Assembly: GCA_031673915.1 (NCBI GenBank)
Contig: CP125277.1
Span: 262,912-326,911 of the forward strand
DNA length: 64,000 bases
Source of the DNA: CGIF01 sp031673915
GTDB taxonomy: Bacteria; Bacillota_I; Bacilli_A; Mycoplasmatales; CGIF01
Reading direction: 5' to 3'
Positions 23,287 through 35,099 of this stretch are shown in pieces (position 1 is the first letter of the stretch; every line of letters starts with the position of its first letter). The position numbers were made by a program, and so were the translations under genes. The notes below the pieces were generated by a model. That model ran no database searches. It saw only the letters and a program-made list of their open reading frames with translations, and was not told the DNA's origin.

Positions 23287-25485
23287 TTATTCTAAAAAAT
23301 CATTCAAAATTTTTTCAATGTCTTTTTGCAATTTAACGTAAGAGTTTTGAAAAAGTTTATTGCTTTCTAAAAAAAACGCTTCTTGTGGACTTTGTGGAAG
23401 ATAAATTTTAATACTTAACATGCTTCTAATCTTATTTAAAGATTCTAAATAATTAGCCCAAAAAATATCAACTTCATCAGTTAGTAATTTCTTTATGTTC
23501 TGTTGATGAGGGATTAAAAAGTCAATTATTTGCTCATGCAATTTAACTCCTAAAATTGATTCAAAAACGTCGTCACAAACCAAAATTTTTTCTCTATATT
23601 CATAAATCATTTGACGTTGCTTATTTATTAATAAATCATAGTTTAGTGTATATTGACGATAAGAAGAACTCATATTTCTAATTGATTCCTGTGGTTCAGA
23701 AATTAGAATGTCGAAAAACCTTCCAGCGATTGGTTTTTCAAAAATCTCAGTTGCACTTTCAGATCCTAACATAGAATCAATTCTTTCTTTAAGTTTGAAG
23801 TTTTTTAATAATTCATCTTCAAAAGAAATATAAAATTGCGTGTCCCCTGGATTTCCTTGCCTTCCAGCTCTACCTTGAAGTTGATTATCTAATCTTCTAC
23901 TTAAATTTCTTCCTAGCCCAATTAACAACATTCCTCCCTTTTTAATGCTTTCTTCAGAAAGAATAATGTCTGTTCCCCTACCAGCCATGTTTGTAGCGAT
24001 TGTTATAGAACCGACTTGACCAGCTTGAGCAATGATTTTAGCTTCCTCTCTATGATTAACAGCATTAAGTTTAAAATGTTTTATTTTTAATAGTTTTAAT
24101 AATTTGGAAAGATATTCTGATGATTCCAGACTAGGTGAACCAATTAAAACTGGTCGTCTTGCATTTTGACTGTTTTCTTTAATTATTTTTATGATAGATT
24201 CATATTTTTTTCTTTGGTTTAAGAAAATTTGGTCATTTCAATCTTTTCTAATCGACTTTTTATAAGGTTTTATTTCGATAACTTCCATTCCGTAAACTTG
24301 ACGGAATTCATCAGCTTCTCCCTTTGCAGTTCCAGTCATACCAGATATTTTACCAAACAAACGGAAGAAATTTTGATAAGTGATCATTGCAACAGATTTT
24401 CCACGAGCACTTATATTCAACCCTTCCTTAGTTTCAATTGATTGATGGATGCCTGAACTGTAAACTCTTTGCGGGACTAATCTTCCTGTTAAAGCATCTA
24501 TGATTACAATTTTGTTTTTTTCTCTATCAATAATGTATTCAACACCCTTTTTGTAAAAGTTGATTGCTTTCAATGAATTAAAGACTAAAAAGTTTTTTTC
24601 TTGGTTAGAAAAGTCAAAAAGGTTTTCTATTTGGTAAAAATTTTCAACTTTTTTCACTCCTTTTTCTGTTAACCAAATGTTCTTATCTTTTTCTTCGACT
24701 TCATAGTCTTTACCTTTTTCAAGTTTATTGACAATTTTGATTGCTTCTAAATATTTTTTCTGTTCAAGTTCGGTATTTTCTTCAGCATCTTTCTTTAAAT
24801 TCTGAGAAATAATCAAAGGATTTTGAGCTTCATCAATTAGAATAGAGTCAATCTCATCAATTAGAACATAATCAAATTTCATATCAATTTTATCTTTATA
24901 GGATTTAATAAGATTGTTCTTCAAATAGTCAAATCCTAGTTCACCACTAGTAGTATAAATAATATTACAATTTTCATAAAAACTTTTTTTCTCATCTCTT
25001 GTATATTTGTTAAGATTTACAGAAGAGGGAATTTCAAAGAAATCAAAGATTGGTTTCGCAATTTCTCAATCCCTATTAGCTAAATATTCATTGACTGTTA
25101 CAACAAAAACAGAGTTCCCGGTTAATGCGTTTAAACAAACAGGAAGTAAGGCAGTTAAAGTCTTTCCTTCACCAGTGTTCATTTGAGCAATGTTTCCATT
25201 ATGAAGCGCGATTCCACCAAAGATTTGAGTTGGAAAGAGAGAAAGTCCCATCTTTCTAAAAATAACTTCTTTCACAAGACCGTAAACTGGAACTAAAAAC
25301 TTATTAGTAGTTTTGTCTACGCCGTATTTTTCTTTATCTTTTTTTATTTTTTCGCGGATTGAATTAATTTCTAATTTTAGATCTTCATCACTAAAACTTT
25401 TTATTTTTTCGCAATAATTTGTTATTTCTTCTCTAAGAAAAGCATAGCTTTTCAAAGTTGTTTTTTCTCACAGATAATGAAACAT
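23287..25485 (-). CDS. secA: Protein translocase ATPase SecA
   Basis: SecA is the motor that pushes preproteins through SecYEG. The 732-residue frame begins MFHYLWEKTTLK at ATG 25485 and shows Walker A MNTGEGKT (GEGKT 105-109), a DEID helicase motif (LIDEIDSILIDEAQNPL), MAGRGTDI and QLQGRAGRQGNPGDTQFYIS. It is short because it ends soon after the helical scaffold, without the zinc-binding tail, as in other reduced genomes. It is followed 75 bases later by polC on the same strand. Confidence 0.96.
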
Positions 25486-26008
25486 TATTAACAACTCTCT
25501 CTTTCTTTTTTTAAGTTTATTAGTTTTAATTAGTTAATTATGACTGATTGGAAAATTAACTAATTAAAGCATGTAATTATTATTTAATTGATAATCTTGA
25601 TTGTGTCGAATGTTTTATGATAAAGATTAAATAATAATTAATAAATGTTATAAGTTATTTTTAGCACTTACAATAAGTATTAATATTAAAGGGATATAAA
25701 TTTTAAGATAAGATTAAGATTAGGAACATATTGTTTATAATATGTGATAAGTTGCTAGTGAAGAACTCTTTATTAAGTTTACAGTATTTATAGTAAAGAA
25801 TTAGAGCCTTGGAAATCATATTTACGTTATTATGAAGCGGTTTAGTATTTTCGTTATTGACAATATATATTTTTCAAAATAATGATTTCTTCGATTGCTT
25901 AACTATTTTTATTTATCACTTGAAACTTGATAAGCAATTAGTGCATCTTTTTCTTCAACGATTTCATTGAACTCGTTACTTTTCATCATAATTAAATTTT
26001 TGTTTTTT

Positions 26009-26215
26009 CTATAAATTCTGATAATGAAAAACTATCATACTGATAAACATCTTTGCTATGTTAAGATTTTGAGCTTTAATACATTCTTTTCTTCTTAATT
26101 TGTTAATTGTTTCCCTGTAAATGTTCCAAAAATCTTTATCCCTTATTCTAATCTTATGTAAATATTTAAGAAACTGTTGATTGCTATTCTTATTATTATT
26201 GGTAGGATATTTCAA
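26009..26215 (-). CDS. Doubtful small ORF (68 aa)
   Basis: A short basic frame (KYLHKIRIRDKDFWNIYRET) with no recognised family. It may be a remnant of a larger gene, since it lies in a zone of decay. Confidence 0.25.
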   Translation of the reverse strand: MKYPTNNNKNSNQQFLKYLHKIRIRDKDFWNIYRETINKLRRKECIKAQNLNIAKMFISMIVFHYQNL

Positions 26216-26387
26216 ATAATTATTACATAAAAACTTCTAGGATTGTTGAAATCTTTTAAGCAAAAAACTGAAGTTTCTTAACGAAGTTTTAAGTGAAAAA
26301 GATTGATTGGAAGTTTTTATAAAGGTTGAACTTTAATTAAATATAAACTTTAAGTTTTTTGACTAGAAAAAGAGGTTTGGTTTGATA

Positions 26388-26435
26388 ATAAAAGATTTTT
26401 GAGCGAATGGAATGAGTAAAAAAAATTTTTTGGCC
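26388..26435 (+). repeat. 48-nt inverted repeat, right copy
   Basis: Exact reverse complement of 8575-8622. Both copies lie in non-coding DNA at the two edges of the housekeeping block. Confidence 0.85.
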
Positions 26436-26699
26436 TCGATTAGTTTAGAAAAATGAGATTATTAAAAATAATAAATGTAAACGACAATATAAGAAAAATT
26501 AAATTAATTATTTATTAATTTTGATTATTCATAAACACTCTTTTTACAAACTAATTGGTTATTTGTTTTAATTGTTATAATTACCTTTCCATTATCAATA
26601 AATATATTAAGTAATTTTATCAAACATATTCTTTTATACTTAATTGATGATAAATTTCAAATATTTGATATAAAAATTTAAATATTTCAAAACAATCTC

Positions 26700-29387
26700 T
26701 TAATTCTTAAAAATCAATTTTTCTTTATCTTTATTTAATTTTATATTCAATTCTTTAATCATTGAATCAATTTGATTTTTAACATTTTCACTTCTCGGCA
26801 AACAATTTAAAATAAATTTTCTTTTACTTCATGATTTTAAAGCACTTAGTTTTATTTCTGAAATACTTGGATAATTTTTTATCCTTCATTTTTCAAGTAT
26901 TTCAACTATTTCGTTGTATTTTTGAGACTTAGGTTTTAATTCTAGTTGAAAATAAGCTGACATGAAAATTCTTAAAATTGTTTGATTAATATTTTTTTCA
27001 ACTCTTCCAACTCCAATCGATAACTCCATTAATTCAAAACTAGATTTAAAATCTTTTTTGTGTAAAAGATCTCTCTTATTTCGATATTTTTCTCATTCTT
27101 CTATGTTTAATGGTGGTCGTGTTGATCCATCTTCACTTTCAATTCTTTTTCAATCATAATCTAATATAATCTTTCGCTCTCTTTTTTCACCAGACTTACT
27201 AAACTTTGCTACAATATCAACTTTGTCTTTTTTAATATCTTTGAAATTAGTTAAAATTATTTTTTCAATCTTTCTAAATTGTTTTTGCTCAGAAGTTTTC
27301 TTGTCAATAAAATTTTCTCTTTGTTTTGCTAAATCTTTATCAAATTCTCTCATTTCTTCTGAATTTTTAGTTAGATAAAAAGGAATGCCAAAACGAGACA
27401 TTGTTTGCAGCTTTCCTTTGTAATTTAGGTAGCTTGCTTTTGTTTTTCAAATATAAACTTCATCTCCAATGTATTTAATCTTTAATAAAGAGGCTTCATT
27501 TAAACCTAATTTTTTTCGACCAATTTTTAACAACTTAATAATAGGCAAATCTTCTAATTTTTCATATATTTCGGGTCATAATTCTTGAAATTTTTGTGGT
27601 TTTAAAATATCTGATTTTTTCCCAACTCCAAACTCTTCTTTGAAATTTTCAGGCTTAGGTAAACTTATAATGAAACTATTTTTTGTAGAATCTAAGACCT
27701 GGCAATTTTTCGTATTTGCTAATTCATTAAAAATAGATATCATTGCAGTCCTGAAAATTCCATTTTCCATTGCGGTGTAATGAGGAATTATTGATTGTGA
27801 GTGTTTTAAACTTTCTCTTTTATTTTTTAAATTAAAAACTACACTTTCAAAAATCCCTTTCTCTAATTTATTATGAAAATTATCAGCAATTATTTTTAAA
27901 AGAAGATTGCAAAATTGATTTTCTGATTTATAATTTTCACTATTAGAATCTATATTATATTCTTTTCTCTTATCAACCAAAAATTTAAGAAATTGACCAA
28001 AAGACTGAATTTCATTATTAATAATAAGAGGATTGAATAAAACACTTTCTGAATTTAAAATCTCACATCCTTGACTAATAGCTTTACTAAGTTCATAATA
28101 ATTACAAAAAGAAGTCCCTTCTAGTGGATAAATTAAACCTTCTTTTGTATAAACTGGCAAGGAGCATTGAAAAATTTTTTTAGGATACTTGAACTTAACC
28201 TTAAAAAAAGCAATCTTAAAATAATCTTTATCAAAATTAAATTCAAATTCTTTAATTTCTTGAAAAGATAAGTTCTTCATTGTAGACTTTGATCAATCAA
28301 TAATTGGAATCATCGATAAAATAATTTTGTGAAATTGTGAAAAATCACATTCTAAAACTAGATTATCGCTATTTTTTGATTCTCCAATTTTATAAGATGT
28401 GTTGATATCCCCAATGTAAGAGAGTGATTTAAAATATTCATTAACTAAATAGTCAACTCTTCTAGAATTTTTAAGATTGTTAAGAAGCTTCTTTGAAATT
28501 TTATTCCCCTCTAAACCTAATATATTTTTAAAAATTGTATCTTTCTCTTGAAAATTTAGATTTAAGCTATTTTTTTCCGACTCTTGTATAAAAAACTTAA
28601 CAGCAAGATCTCCAGATGTAAAAGGTTCTTCTTTATTTCTTGATATCTCATAAAAAGAACAAATATATTTACAATAATAGTCTAAAGAAATTCTCGCATC
28701 AACAATTCCATACTTTTCAAAAAGCGGTTTGTTAACATCTAAAAGAGTTTCTCTAAGTTTAGCTATATCAATTTTTATTCCATGAGATTCGCTTCTTAAA
28801 TCCACCTTCTCACAACTAGTTAACTTTGAAATCTCAGCAAGTGATTTTGAACGATCATCAAGGGCAAACAAAAAAGTATCTCTTCAAGTAATTTCAACTT
28901 CAACTATATTAAATTCATCTCATAATATTTTTTGTTTAAATGGCTTAAGAGAACATAAAGTATTTCTCACTTCTGTTAAATATGGAATTAATTTCTCACG
29001 ATCTTTCAAAAGAGAAAATTCAGCAACTGAATAATGAGCAACTAATAAAATCTTAAAATCATTAACTTTTAAATAAGAAATTTCTAATCCTAAATTTTGA
29101 ATTATCTTCTTTAAAATTTGAGAAAGAGTTAAATTTTCATAAGTCCTTTTATTTAATACCTTTGTTAATTTTTGTGCATAAATAACTCCCTCTTGAAAAG
29201 AATCAGAAGATAAGTGATATGCTGAATATTGATAAGATAATGGATTTACTAATTTCTCATTTGAAATTTGTTGATACTCAGTATCTCAACCAACAATAAG
29301 GTCATAATTAGAAATTTGTGGACTATTGATATTTAGTCAATCAGGTTTTTTCGTTTTCTCAGTAAAGTAGTCTTGTAATTTTTTCAT
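26700..29387 (-). CDS. Family-B-like DNA polymerase paralogue with ruined polymerase site
   Basis: This 895-residue frame is a full-length paralogue of 47275-50010. The exonuclease part keeps its acidic residues: WDTEY (Asp35, Glu37), VAHYSVAEF and YGIVDARISLDYY. The polymerase part has drifted: motif A reads ECDFSQFHK instead of DIDISRAYP, the Tyr-Gly of motif B is gone, and motif C reads DSTKNSF where the intact copy has ATTDGIM, so the metal-binding Asp is lost. Polymerisation is unlikely; exonuclease or a structural role could remain (inference). The C-terminal 150 residues (RPPLNIEEW...LKSWSKRKFILNCLP) are a domain seen again in many fragments nearby. There are no in-frame stops, so the gene may still be made. 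Confidence 0.7.
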
Positions 29388-29710
29388 TTATTATAAATGT
29401 ATAAATAAAGTAAAATTATACTAATCATACAATAATTAATAATAATAAATTATTCTATATAATTAAATTTTATTAAATAATCAAAATGATAAATAAACAT
29501 AAAAGCAAAATTATGATGTTCAAATGTTTTCTTTATAAACATTAACGAAACAAAATTAAAAACAAACATATTTGCTGACCTTTTAGAAAATTATTTTTGA
29601 TAGTTTTAAATAAATCACCAAAATTTATTTATAATTTGTTCAGTTTAAAAAACTTTTTTCTAAACATTCCAAAAACTTCTCGTTTAAATTTAATTTTATC
29701 TCCATCACTA
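29388..29710. other. AT-rich spacer
   Basis: Nothing supportable is seen between the methyltransferase gene and the polymerase paralogue. Confidence 0.4.
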
Positions 29711-31174
29711 TTAGCAACTTTTTCCTTTTCTTAAAGAGATTATACTGTTAAAATATTTTTCAACCAATCTAGCATTAATAAGGTAATAGTTTCCACTCTT
29801 ATGCTCACCAAAAATCTTTACAAACATTTTGAACCGATCATCTTGAAAAATTTCTTTAATTTCTTCTTCATGAAATTTTTCATTTAACAAAATATAAACA
29901 CCTCCATAAACACCTTCATTAGGAGAAACAAATCCTAATTCAACATTGTCGAATTTTTCATTAATCAAATTATTAAAATAAAATCTACTTTTTCTTAAAT
30001 CATTAATTGCTTGAGTGCGACCAAATTGCCATCATTTGTCTTTTTCTTTTATCGACCTATCTTCAAGTTGAGGACGAAACTTAATTAGATAGTCTCTAAC
30101 ATTTTTATCTAAATCTAAAAAATCTTCTAATTCATATTTATTTTTTTTTAAATCATACTTATAAGGAAAAATACACTCTTTATTCTCTCCTGTCGAACTT
30201 TTTACTACCTTTATTATGTTTGAAGATTCGAAGGGAAACTTCTGTGAAATAAAAATGTTGTCAGCCAAAGTTGCAAAACCATTTTTAACTTCTAAATATT
30301 TTTTTTTATCATTTTTTAAAAAATCATAATTATCAAAAAAATCATAATTATCAAATATAAATCTGCAATCAATGTATATTTTTTCTCAACCATATTCGGT
30401 CGTAGAAATTACATTAACATTTTCTTCACCATTATCACATGCTAACTCTACAACCGAATATTGTAAATTTTGACTATAACAATCATTATCAAATAGAGAA
30501 ATAATTGGATAAGTTGTAATTTTTGGAAATATTTGTTGATGCTTAAAATCATAAAAATGTAGAGCTTTTTTCTCATCAATAATTTTTTTTCTCAAAATAT
30601 TTCCACTAACATTCTTAAAAAAAGAAGGCGTTAAGTAAATAAATTTGCCACTTTTATTTAATTGTCGAAATGATAATAAATAGAATAATAAATAAAGGTT
30701 TTGCATTCCTTTTATTTTCTTTTCAAAGAAAAAATCCTTATGTCTAGTATTTAAATTATGAATTCTTACATAAGGAGGATTTCCAATGACAAAATCCATT
30801 TTTTCATCATAATCAGAAACATCCAGAGCGTCTTCATTCCTAATATCATAATTAGCCTTAAATATTTTATTTAAATTTAATAAACATCGTTCATAAGCGT
30901 TAAAGTCTATTTCAATTCCATGAATATATGTTTCTAAATCATTCCTTATTTTTGATTCATTCATTTCATTTTGCTTGCAAAAATCAACATATCTTTGAAC
31001 TGCACTTACAAGAAAAGCTCCGTCACCACAAGAATTATCCAATAAATGCTTATCAAGCATCTTCTCCTCTTTATATCCAACGCAATCCAACATAAATTCA
31101 ACTACTGGATAAGGAGTAAATATTTGTCCTAAATTTTTTACTTTATAAGATTCGTTAATCTTTTTATTATTCAT
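29711..31174 (-). CDS. Type II N6-adenine DNA methyltransferase (487 aa)
   Basis: The protein methylates adenine in a specific DNA sequence. It shows GQIFTPYPVVEFM, SAM motif I LLDNSCGDGAF (46-54) and the catalytic NPPY at 132-135 (VIGNPPYVRI), then a long C-terminal part of the TaqI/Eco57I sort that would read the target. The C-terminal YKYDLKKNKYELEDFLD region resembles the recognition part of these enzymes. No intact nuclease gene follows or precedes; the DNA just upstream (31190-31420) holds broken coding pieces that may be a lost partner. It could be an orphan methylase or the methylase half of a decayed restriction system. Confidence 0.88.
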
Positions 31175-31189
31175 CTTTTTTAATTGAAA

Positions 31190-31420
31190 ATCACCTTATC
31201 CCTTAACATTAGACATATTTTTCACTCATTCTCCAAATTTAACAACATTATTTGTTTCACTTGATTCATTAAAGTTTTTTTCACCTTTCTTCAAAGCAAT
31301 TTCAACCTTAATCATTAAAATTTTGATCATAAAAAACATCAAAATTCCTTAAATATTTAATTCGATAACCATTTTTCGCTATAATTTATCTTTAATCAAT
31401 TGAAAATCATCAATGTTAAA
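31190..31420 (-). pseudogene. Broken coding remnant upstream of the methyltransferase
   Basis: One frame reads AKNGYRIKYLRNFDVFYDQNFND and stops; a second frame continues ESSETNNVVKFGEWVKNMSNV up to the methyltransferase start. The pieces look like one frameshifted gene. Family is not recognised; a restriction enzyme partner is possible from position only. Confidence 0.4.
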
Positions 31421-31429
31421 TTGAATTTA

Positions 31430-31640
31430 TAATATTTTCATTAATTGCAAAAATATTGTTTAAAAACTTCAGTGATATATAATTTTCACTTAATTTAACA
31501 ATTAATTTATTTGTTTTTCAACAAGTGTTTTTTGAATGCTATTAAGGTGTTCAAAATCTTCTACTTTTTATACACTATAATAACAGAACAGACCAATAAA
31601 TTAATAGATCAATCATTGTTTTATGATCATTATATTTCTG
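31430..31640 (-). pseudogene. Polymerase C-terminal domain remnant plus element end
   Basis: Minus-strand pieces such as LSENYISLKFLNN resemble the end of the family-B-like polymerases. The stretch from 31573 (AACAGAACAGACCAATAAATT) matches 42990-43020, next to another polymerase remnant, so this is a second decayed copy of the same end region. Confidence 0.4.
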
Positions 31641-31863
31641 AAAACACCCAATATTTTTAACTTCTTTAACTTTAAAAAATAGTTTTTAAATTCACTAATT
31701 TTTCATTATCATATACAATTAAAGAAACAATCATGAAAATAAATTATTATCTAAATTAGAACCTTTATTTGATGAAGAATATAAAGATAAATTGAATACG
31801 AGGAAGAATCTCAAGTTGAATTAATAGAAGATTTTTAATGATTTATATAACAATTAGATTTCT

Positions 31864-32034
31864 CTCTTTAATTAAATTATTGGTTTGTTGATAAACTTTA
31901 TCTTGTAAATAAATATTTACATTTTTCCTGACATATTGGTATCATTTTATGCGCTTATATGGTTAATTAATATATAAACAATATAAATTTTATTTAAATT
32001 ATTAGACGTTAAGTGTGATTTAAAAATTTAAATT
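31864..32034 (-). repeat. Decayed copy of an RHH antitoxin start and promoter
   Basis: The sequence from TTAATTAAATTATTGGTTTG through TTTATGCGCTTAT is nearly the same as 38003-38195, which holds the start and upstream region of the antitoxin gene 37825-38076. Here one base is missing in the first codons and the rest of the gene is gone. Confidence 0.7.
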
Positions 32035-32458
32035 TTAGTAAAACATTTTAAATAAATTTAATGAAATATCAAAGACAGAAATTACTCCTTTTTCAATTTT
32101 TATCATTTCTTCATAACTTAAACTACCTATTTTTTTAACAAGACGGATTTTAGAAAGACTTCTGATGACATTTAATAATGCTTTTCTATCCTTATCTAGT
32201 CCATTTCTAGAATTAACTTTAATTCTTATTTCAAAAACTCTTTCTATTTCTAAATCTTTTCAGAACTTAAAGGAACAATAATTAATTCGTCATCATATTC
32301 ATTTTGAATATCATTACTTAATATTAATGAGGGGGGCCTTAATTTTTTAACTTTACTTTCAATTTCAAATTCTGATTCTTCACTTTTTTAGGATTGTAAC
32401 TAAAATCTATTAATCAAATATCACCTTTCTTTATAGGATTATCAATTATCAACGCCAT
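32035..32458 (-). pseudogene. MazF/PemK toxin pseudogene
   Basis: Starting at ATG 32458, overlapping the antitoxin, the frame reads KKGDIWLIDFSYNPKK, shifts at an A-run, and resumes as LRPPSLILSNDIQNEYDD and IIVPLSSE. It then shifts again at a second A-run before NGLDKDRKALLNVIRSLSK. These are MazF-family motifs (GDIW, RPslILSn), so an endoribonuclease toxin has been broken by at least two single-base losses. Both shifts are in homopolymers, so sequencing error cannot be ruled out. Confidence 0.75.
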
Positions 32459-32711
32459 CTTCAATTGTTCCTTCTAAATCTTTATATTCATTTTTTCTGA
32501 TTTTAGAATTAGCTAAACTTTTATAAGATGAAATTAAACCATTTTTCTTTTTTTCTTTTAATCATTCTTTGAATAAAGAATTTGCTAAAGAACTTAATTG
32601 ACCTTGAGGTATATTATCCTTTAAATCATGATATATTTCAGAATTTAAAGTTAAACTTATATTTTTAGTACGACTATTTTTATTAATATTTCTAGTTACG
32701 CTTGCACACAT
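32439..32711 (-). CDS. RHH antitoxin of a MazF module (90 aa)
   Basis: The frame from ATG 32711 is intact. The N-terminal part (RTKNISLTLNSEIYHDLKD) fits a ribbon-helix-helix DNA-binding domain, and the end DLEGTIEDGVDN matches that of the antitoxin at 33264-33509 (DLEGTVEDGID). It overlaps its toxin gene by 20 bases. The toxin is broken, so this antitoxin may be an orphan. Confidence 0.7.
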
Positions 32712-32765
32712 AATGTTATTATTTTATATTATTAAATGATAATTTACTATATTAAACACTTTAAT

Positions 32766-32860
32766 CTAAAAAGCTTCTTCTCTTTCAATTCTTTAAATCA
32801 TCAATTGAAATATTTTTATTGCTATTTAATATTAATTTAGTGAATTTTTTTAATATTATT
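32766..32860 (-). pseudogene. Polymerase C-terminal domain remnant
   Basis: The minus strand reads NKNISIDDLKNWKRRSFL, almost the same as ISIDDLKNWKRRSFLAKSLP near the end of the intact polymerase at 47275-50010. Only this fragment remains, between two toxin-antitoxin modules. Confidence 0.7.
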
Positions 32861-32881
32861 AAACTTTCTAGAAACAATAAA

Positions 32882-33283
32882 TTAAAAACTTTTAAATAAT
32901 ATATTAACTCCGTTTAAAACTTTAGATATTTCTGTTTTATTTACTTTTCCTAAATATTTATTTAGTCTATATTCTTTATCCAACGAAACTAGAAAGTTTA
33001 GAAGAATTTTACTATCTTTTTCAAGTCCATTTTCTTTATCTTTTTTAATTAATATTTCAAATGGGTGATTTACAATATCTATTGATTTGCTAGTTAACGG
33101 AGCTACAATTAAACGATTGTTAAATTCATTTTGAATATTGTTGCTTAAAATGATAGAAGGTCTTAGTTTTTTAATTTGATTTTCTATTTCAAATTCAGAA
33201 TCTTTAAATTTTGAGAAATTAAATGTGTAGTCTATCAGTCAAGTCTCACCCTGTTTTGGAAATTTAGATTGAGTCGATTCCAT
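32882..33283 (-). CDS. MazF/PemK-family toxin (133 aa)
   Basis: An mRNA-cutting toxin of the MazF/PemK fold. The intact frame from ATG 33283 shows KQGETWLIDY (Trp by TGA), LRPSIILSNNIQNEFNN, and LIVAPLTSKS, the three blocks that define the family. It overlaps the upstream antitoxin by 20 bases, so the pair is translationally coupled. The extra C-terminal tail (LVSLDKEYRLNKYLGKVNKTEI) is shared with the other MazF proteins in this window. Confidence 0.85.
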
Positions 33284-33509
33284 CTTCAACTGTTCCTTCT
33301 AAATCTCTCATTTCCTCATTTAATTCTTTATTATTAGCTGCTCTTTTATAAGCTAAAATTAAATTTTCTCTTTCTAAATTTTCTAAGTAATCTTTGACTA
33401 TTTTGTTTACAAAAGAACTCATATTTCCTCGAGGAGACATCTTTTTAATCTTATTATAAACATTAGCATCAAATCTTAAACTAGTATTAATCTTTGTATT
33501 AGTTATCAT
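33264..33509 (-). CDS. RHH antitoxin (81 aa)
   Basis: The N-terminal NTKINTSLRFDANVYNKIKK fits a ribbon-helix-helix domain, followed by an acidic toxin-binding tail (EMRDLEGTVEDGID). It precedes and overlaps the MazF gene, the normal order; such antitoxins also repress their own promoter (family knowledge). Confidence 0.82.
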   Translation of the reverse strand: MITNTKINTSLRFDANVYNKIKKMSPRGNMSSFVNKIVKDYLENLERENLILAYKRAANNKELNEEMRDLEGTVEDGIDSI

Positions 33510-34298
33510 ATTTTGATTTTATATTACAAATTTGTAATTTCCTTTTAGTTTTATTTTATAAATAAGATATTATAATAATAAAAATAGTTTCAATAACTTT
33601 ATATTTATATTCACTTTTTTATTTATTTTCTCTAATAATTTCTCAACCTTTTTACCATTAATTATGAATTCTCTTTGATAAAGTAAAGTTAGATATAAAC
33701 CACATTTCAAAACTTCTTCTAGTTGGCCAATGGTCTTTCAATAACTTCAATATATTCTTCAGAATTTTCTAAATTTTTCAAAGATTCCTAGTTCTTCATA
33801 AGTATCAACTAATTTAGAAGAAACTCCGCCTCTCAAAATTGTTTAAAAGTCAAAGTATTTACAAAATTTAAACTTATTTAGAAAGGAATCTCATAAATGA
33901 GAAACCCAACTAGATATTTTTAAATAATTAAACTTTGAATAAAATCTTTACAATTCAAAATTTATTCTTATAATTACTTTCTTAACTTCATATTAATATC
34001 TAAAAACCTCAGTGATTTCCAATTTATAAGTGATTCTCTAACTACAACTTATTTACTTCAATTCTTATTGAACATGTTTGTTTCTCCAGTAAGAAACCAT
34101 TTTATCGTTGATATTTCTTTATTCATATACTTACCGATAAATAATATTTTTTTTAAATCTTAATCAATTTTTCTTTTCCAATAACTAATCTTTTTAATGA
34201 TCAATAGAAGATATTATGAATTCCAAATAACATTTTCTCTTTATTATTATTTCTAATTGAAAGATAAAGTAATTGAATAAAGTATTTAAAATGTATCT
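33510..34298. other. Zone of decayed polymerase fragments
   Basis: Minus-strand 33600-33840 resembles 40140-40330 of the polymerase fragment pseudogene, and 33980-34150 reads STIKWFLTGE and SLINWKSLRFLD, like the polymerase C-terminal domain. Stops and frame changes are frequent. A conserved hairpin lies at 33876-33915. No intact gene is seen. Confidence 0.55.
33876..33915 (+). repeat. Conserved hairpin element, copy 2
   Basis: ATTTAG-AAAGGAA-TCTCAT-AA-ATGAGA-AACCCAA-CTAGAT. Outer stem and patches match copies at 11284 and 53631, and the inner stem has different but complementary bases. Confidence 0.6.
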
Positions 34299-34856
34299 AT
34301 GTTATACTGTTCTTTTATTAAACAAATAGGTGGTGGTTCATGTAGGTGAAATATGAATATGATTGATACTTGCAATCTTTTTGAAGAAAATGGACTAAAA
34401 AATTGTAAAAGTGTTATAAATACAGGGAATTTTATTTTCGAAAGTGATAATAAAAAAATAGAATTAGATATAACAATACGAGAATTATTAAATAACTTTT
34501 ACAAACAAGAAATAGATGTTTTTACACAATCAAAACAAGAAGTAATAAATATGTATGAATCATTTTTCAAAATATTTCCTCAAATTGACAAGAATCTTTG
34601 TTATAACATTTTCATAACAAATGTAAAAGACTATGGCGATGTAATTATAGAGCAATTTAATAATTCACAAACAGAGAACGAAGTAATGATTTTAAAAGAC
34701 AACATTTGTTATTGAAAAACTCCAAAACATTATTTAAAAAGTGATTTTTATAAGAAAATTTGTAGGAAAAACTTTAAGGGTAATTATACATTAAGGACAA
34801 TAGGAACAATAGAAAAAGTAATGAAAAGGTTTAATGAAAAAACATTAATTAAATAA
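34299..34856 (+). CDS. DUF1697 family protein (185 aa)
   Basis: Start ATG 34299 gives the full family N-terminus, with a TGA-coded Trp. Family features: a GG(G) near residues 11-13 (normally RGINVGG), MIDTCNLFEENGLKNCKSVINTGNFIFES, which matches the MxDLRxxLExxGfxxVxTyIxSGNvxFes pattern, and YTLRTIGTIEKV, which matches the TRNxxTxxK motif, here with T-I in place of N-x. DUF1697 proteins are of unknown biochemical role. The gene stands alone on the plus strand among minus-strand toxin modules. Confidence 0.85.
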
Positions 34857-35099
34857 ATAACTAAGAAAATTTAGACATATATAATAATAATATTTATAAA
34901 TATATGAATAGCAATGAAAAAGAATCAGTTTCTCAATGTTCAATGTGTAAAAGGAAACTTTACAAAAGTAAAAAAATAAATTAAATCTATTTAGAAAGAA
35001 ATTCACTTTTCATAGATAAAACCAAATAATTAAAAATAATTTAAAAAATTTGTAATTGTTCAATTATTTCTTCTGTTAATGAAAAATTATTATTGAATA

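Larger units (their letters stand above)
25486..26699. other. AT-rich gap between secA and the degenerate polymerase gene
   Basis: Apart from a doubtful 68-residue frame at 26009-26215 and the right copy of the 48-nt inverted repeat at 26388-26435, nothing supportable is seen in these 1.2 kb. Confidence 0.4.

Noticed and set aside
26700..29387. Reading the degenerate polymerase as a CRISPR-type or retron effector
   Set aside because: Its alignment with the intact family-B-like polymerase over the whole length explains it; no reverse transcriptase YxDD or Cas motif is present.
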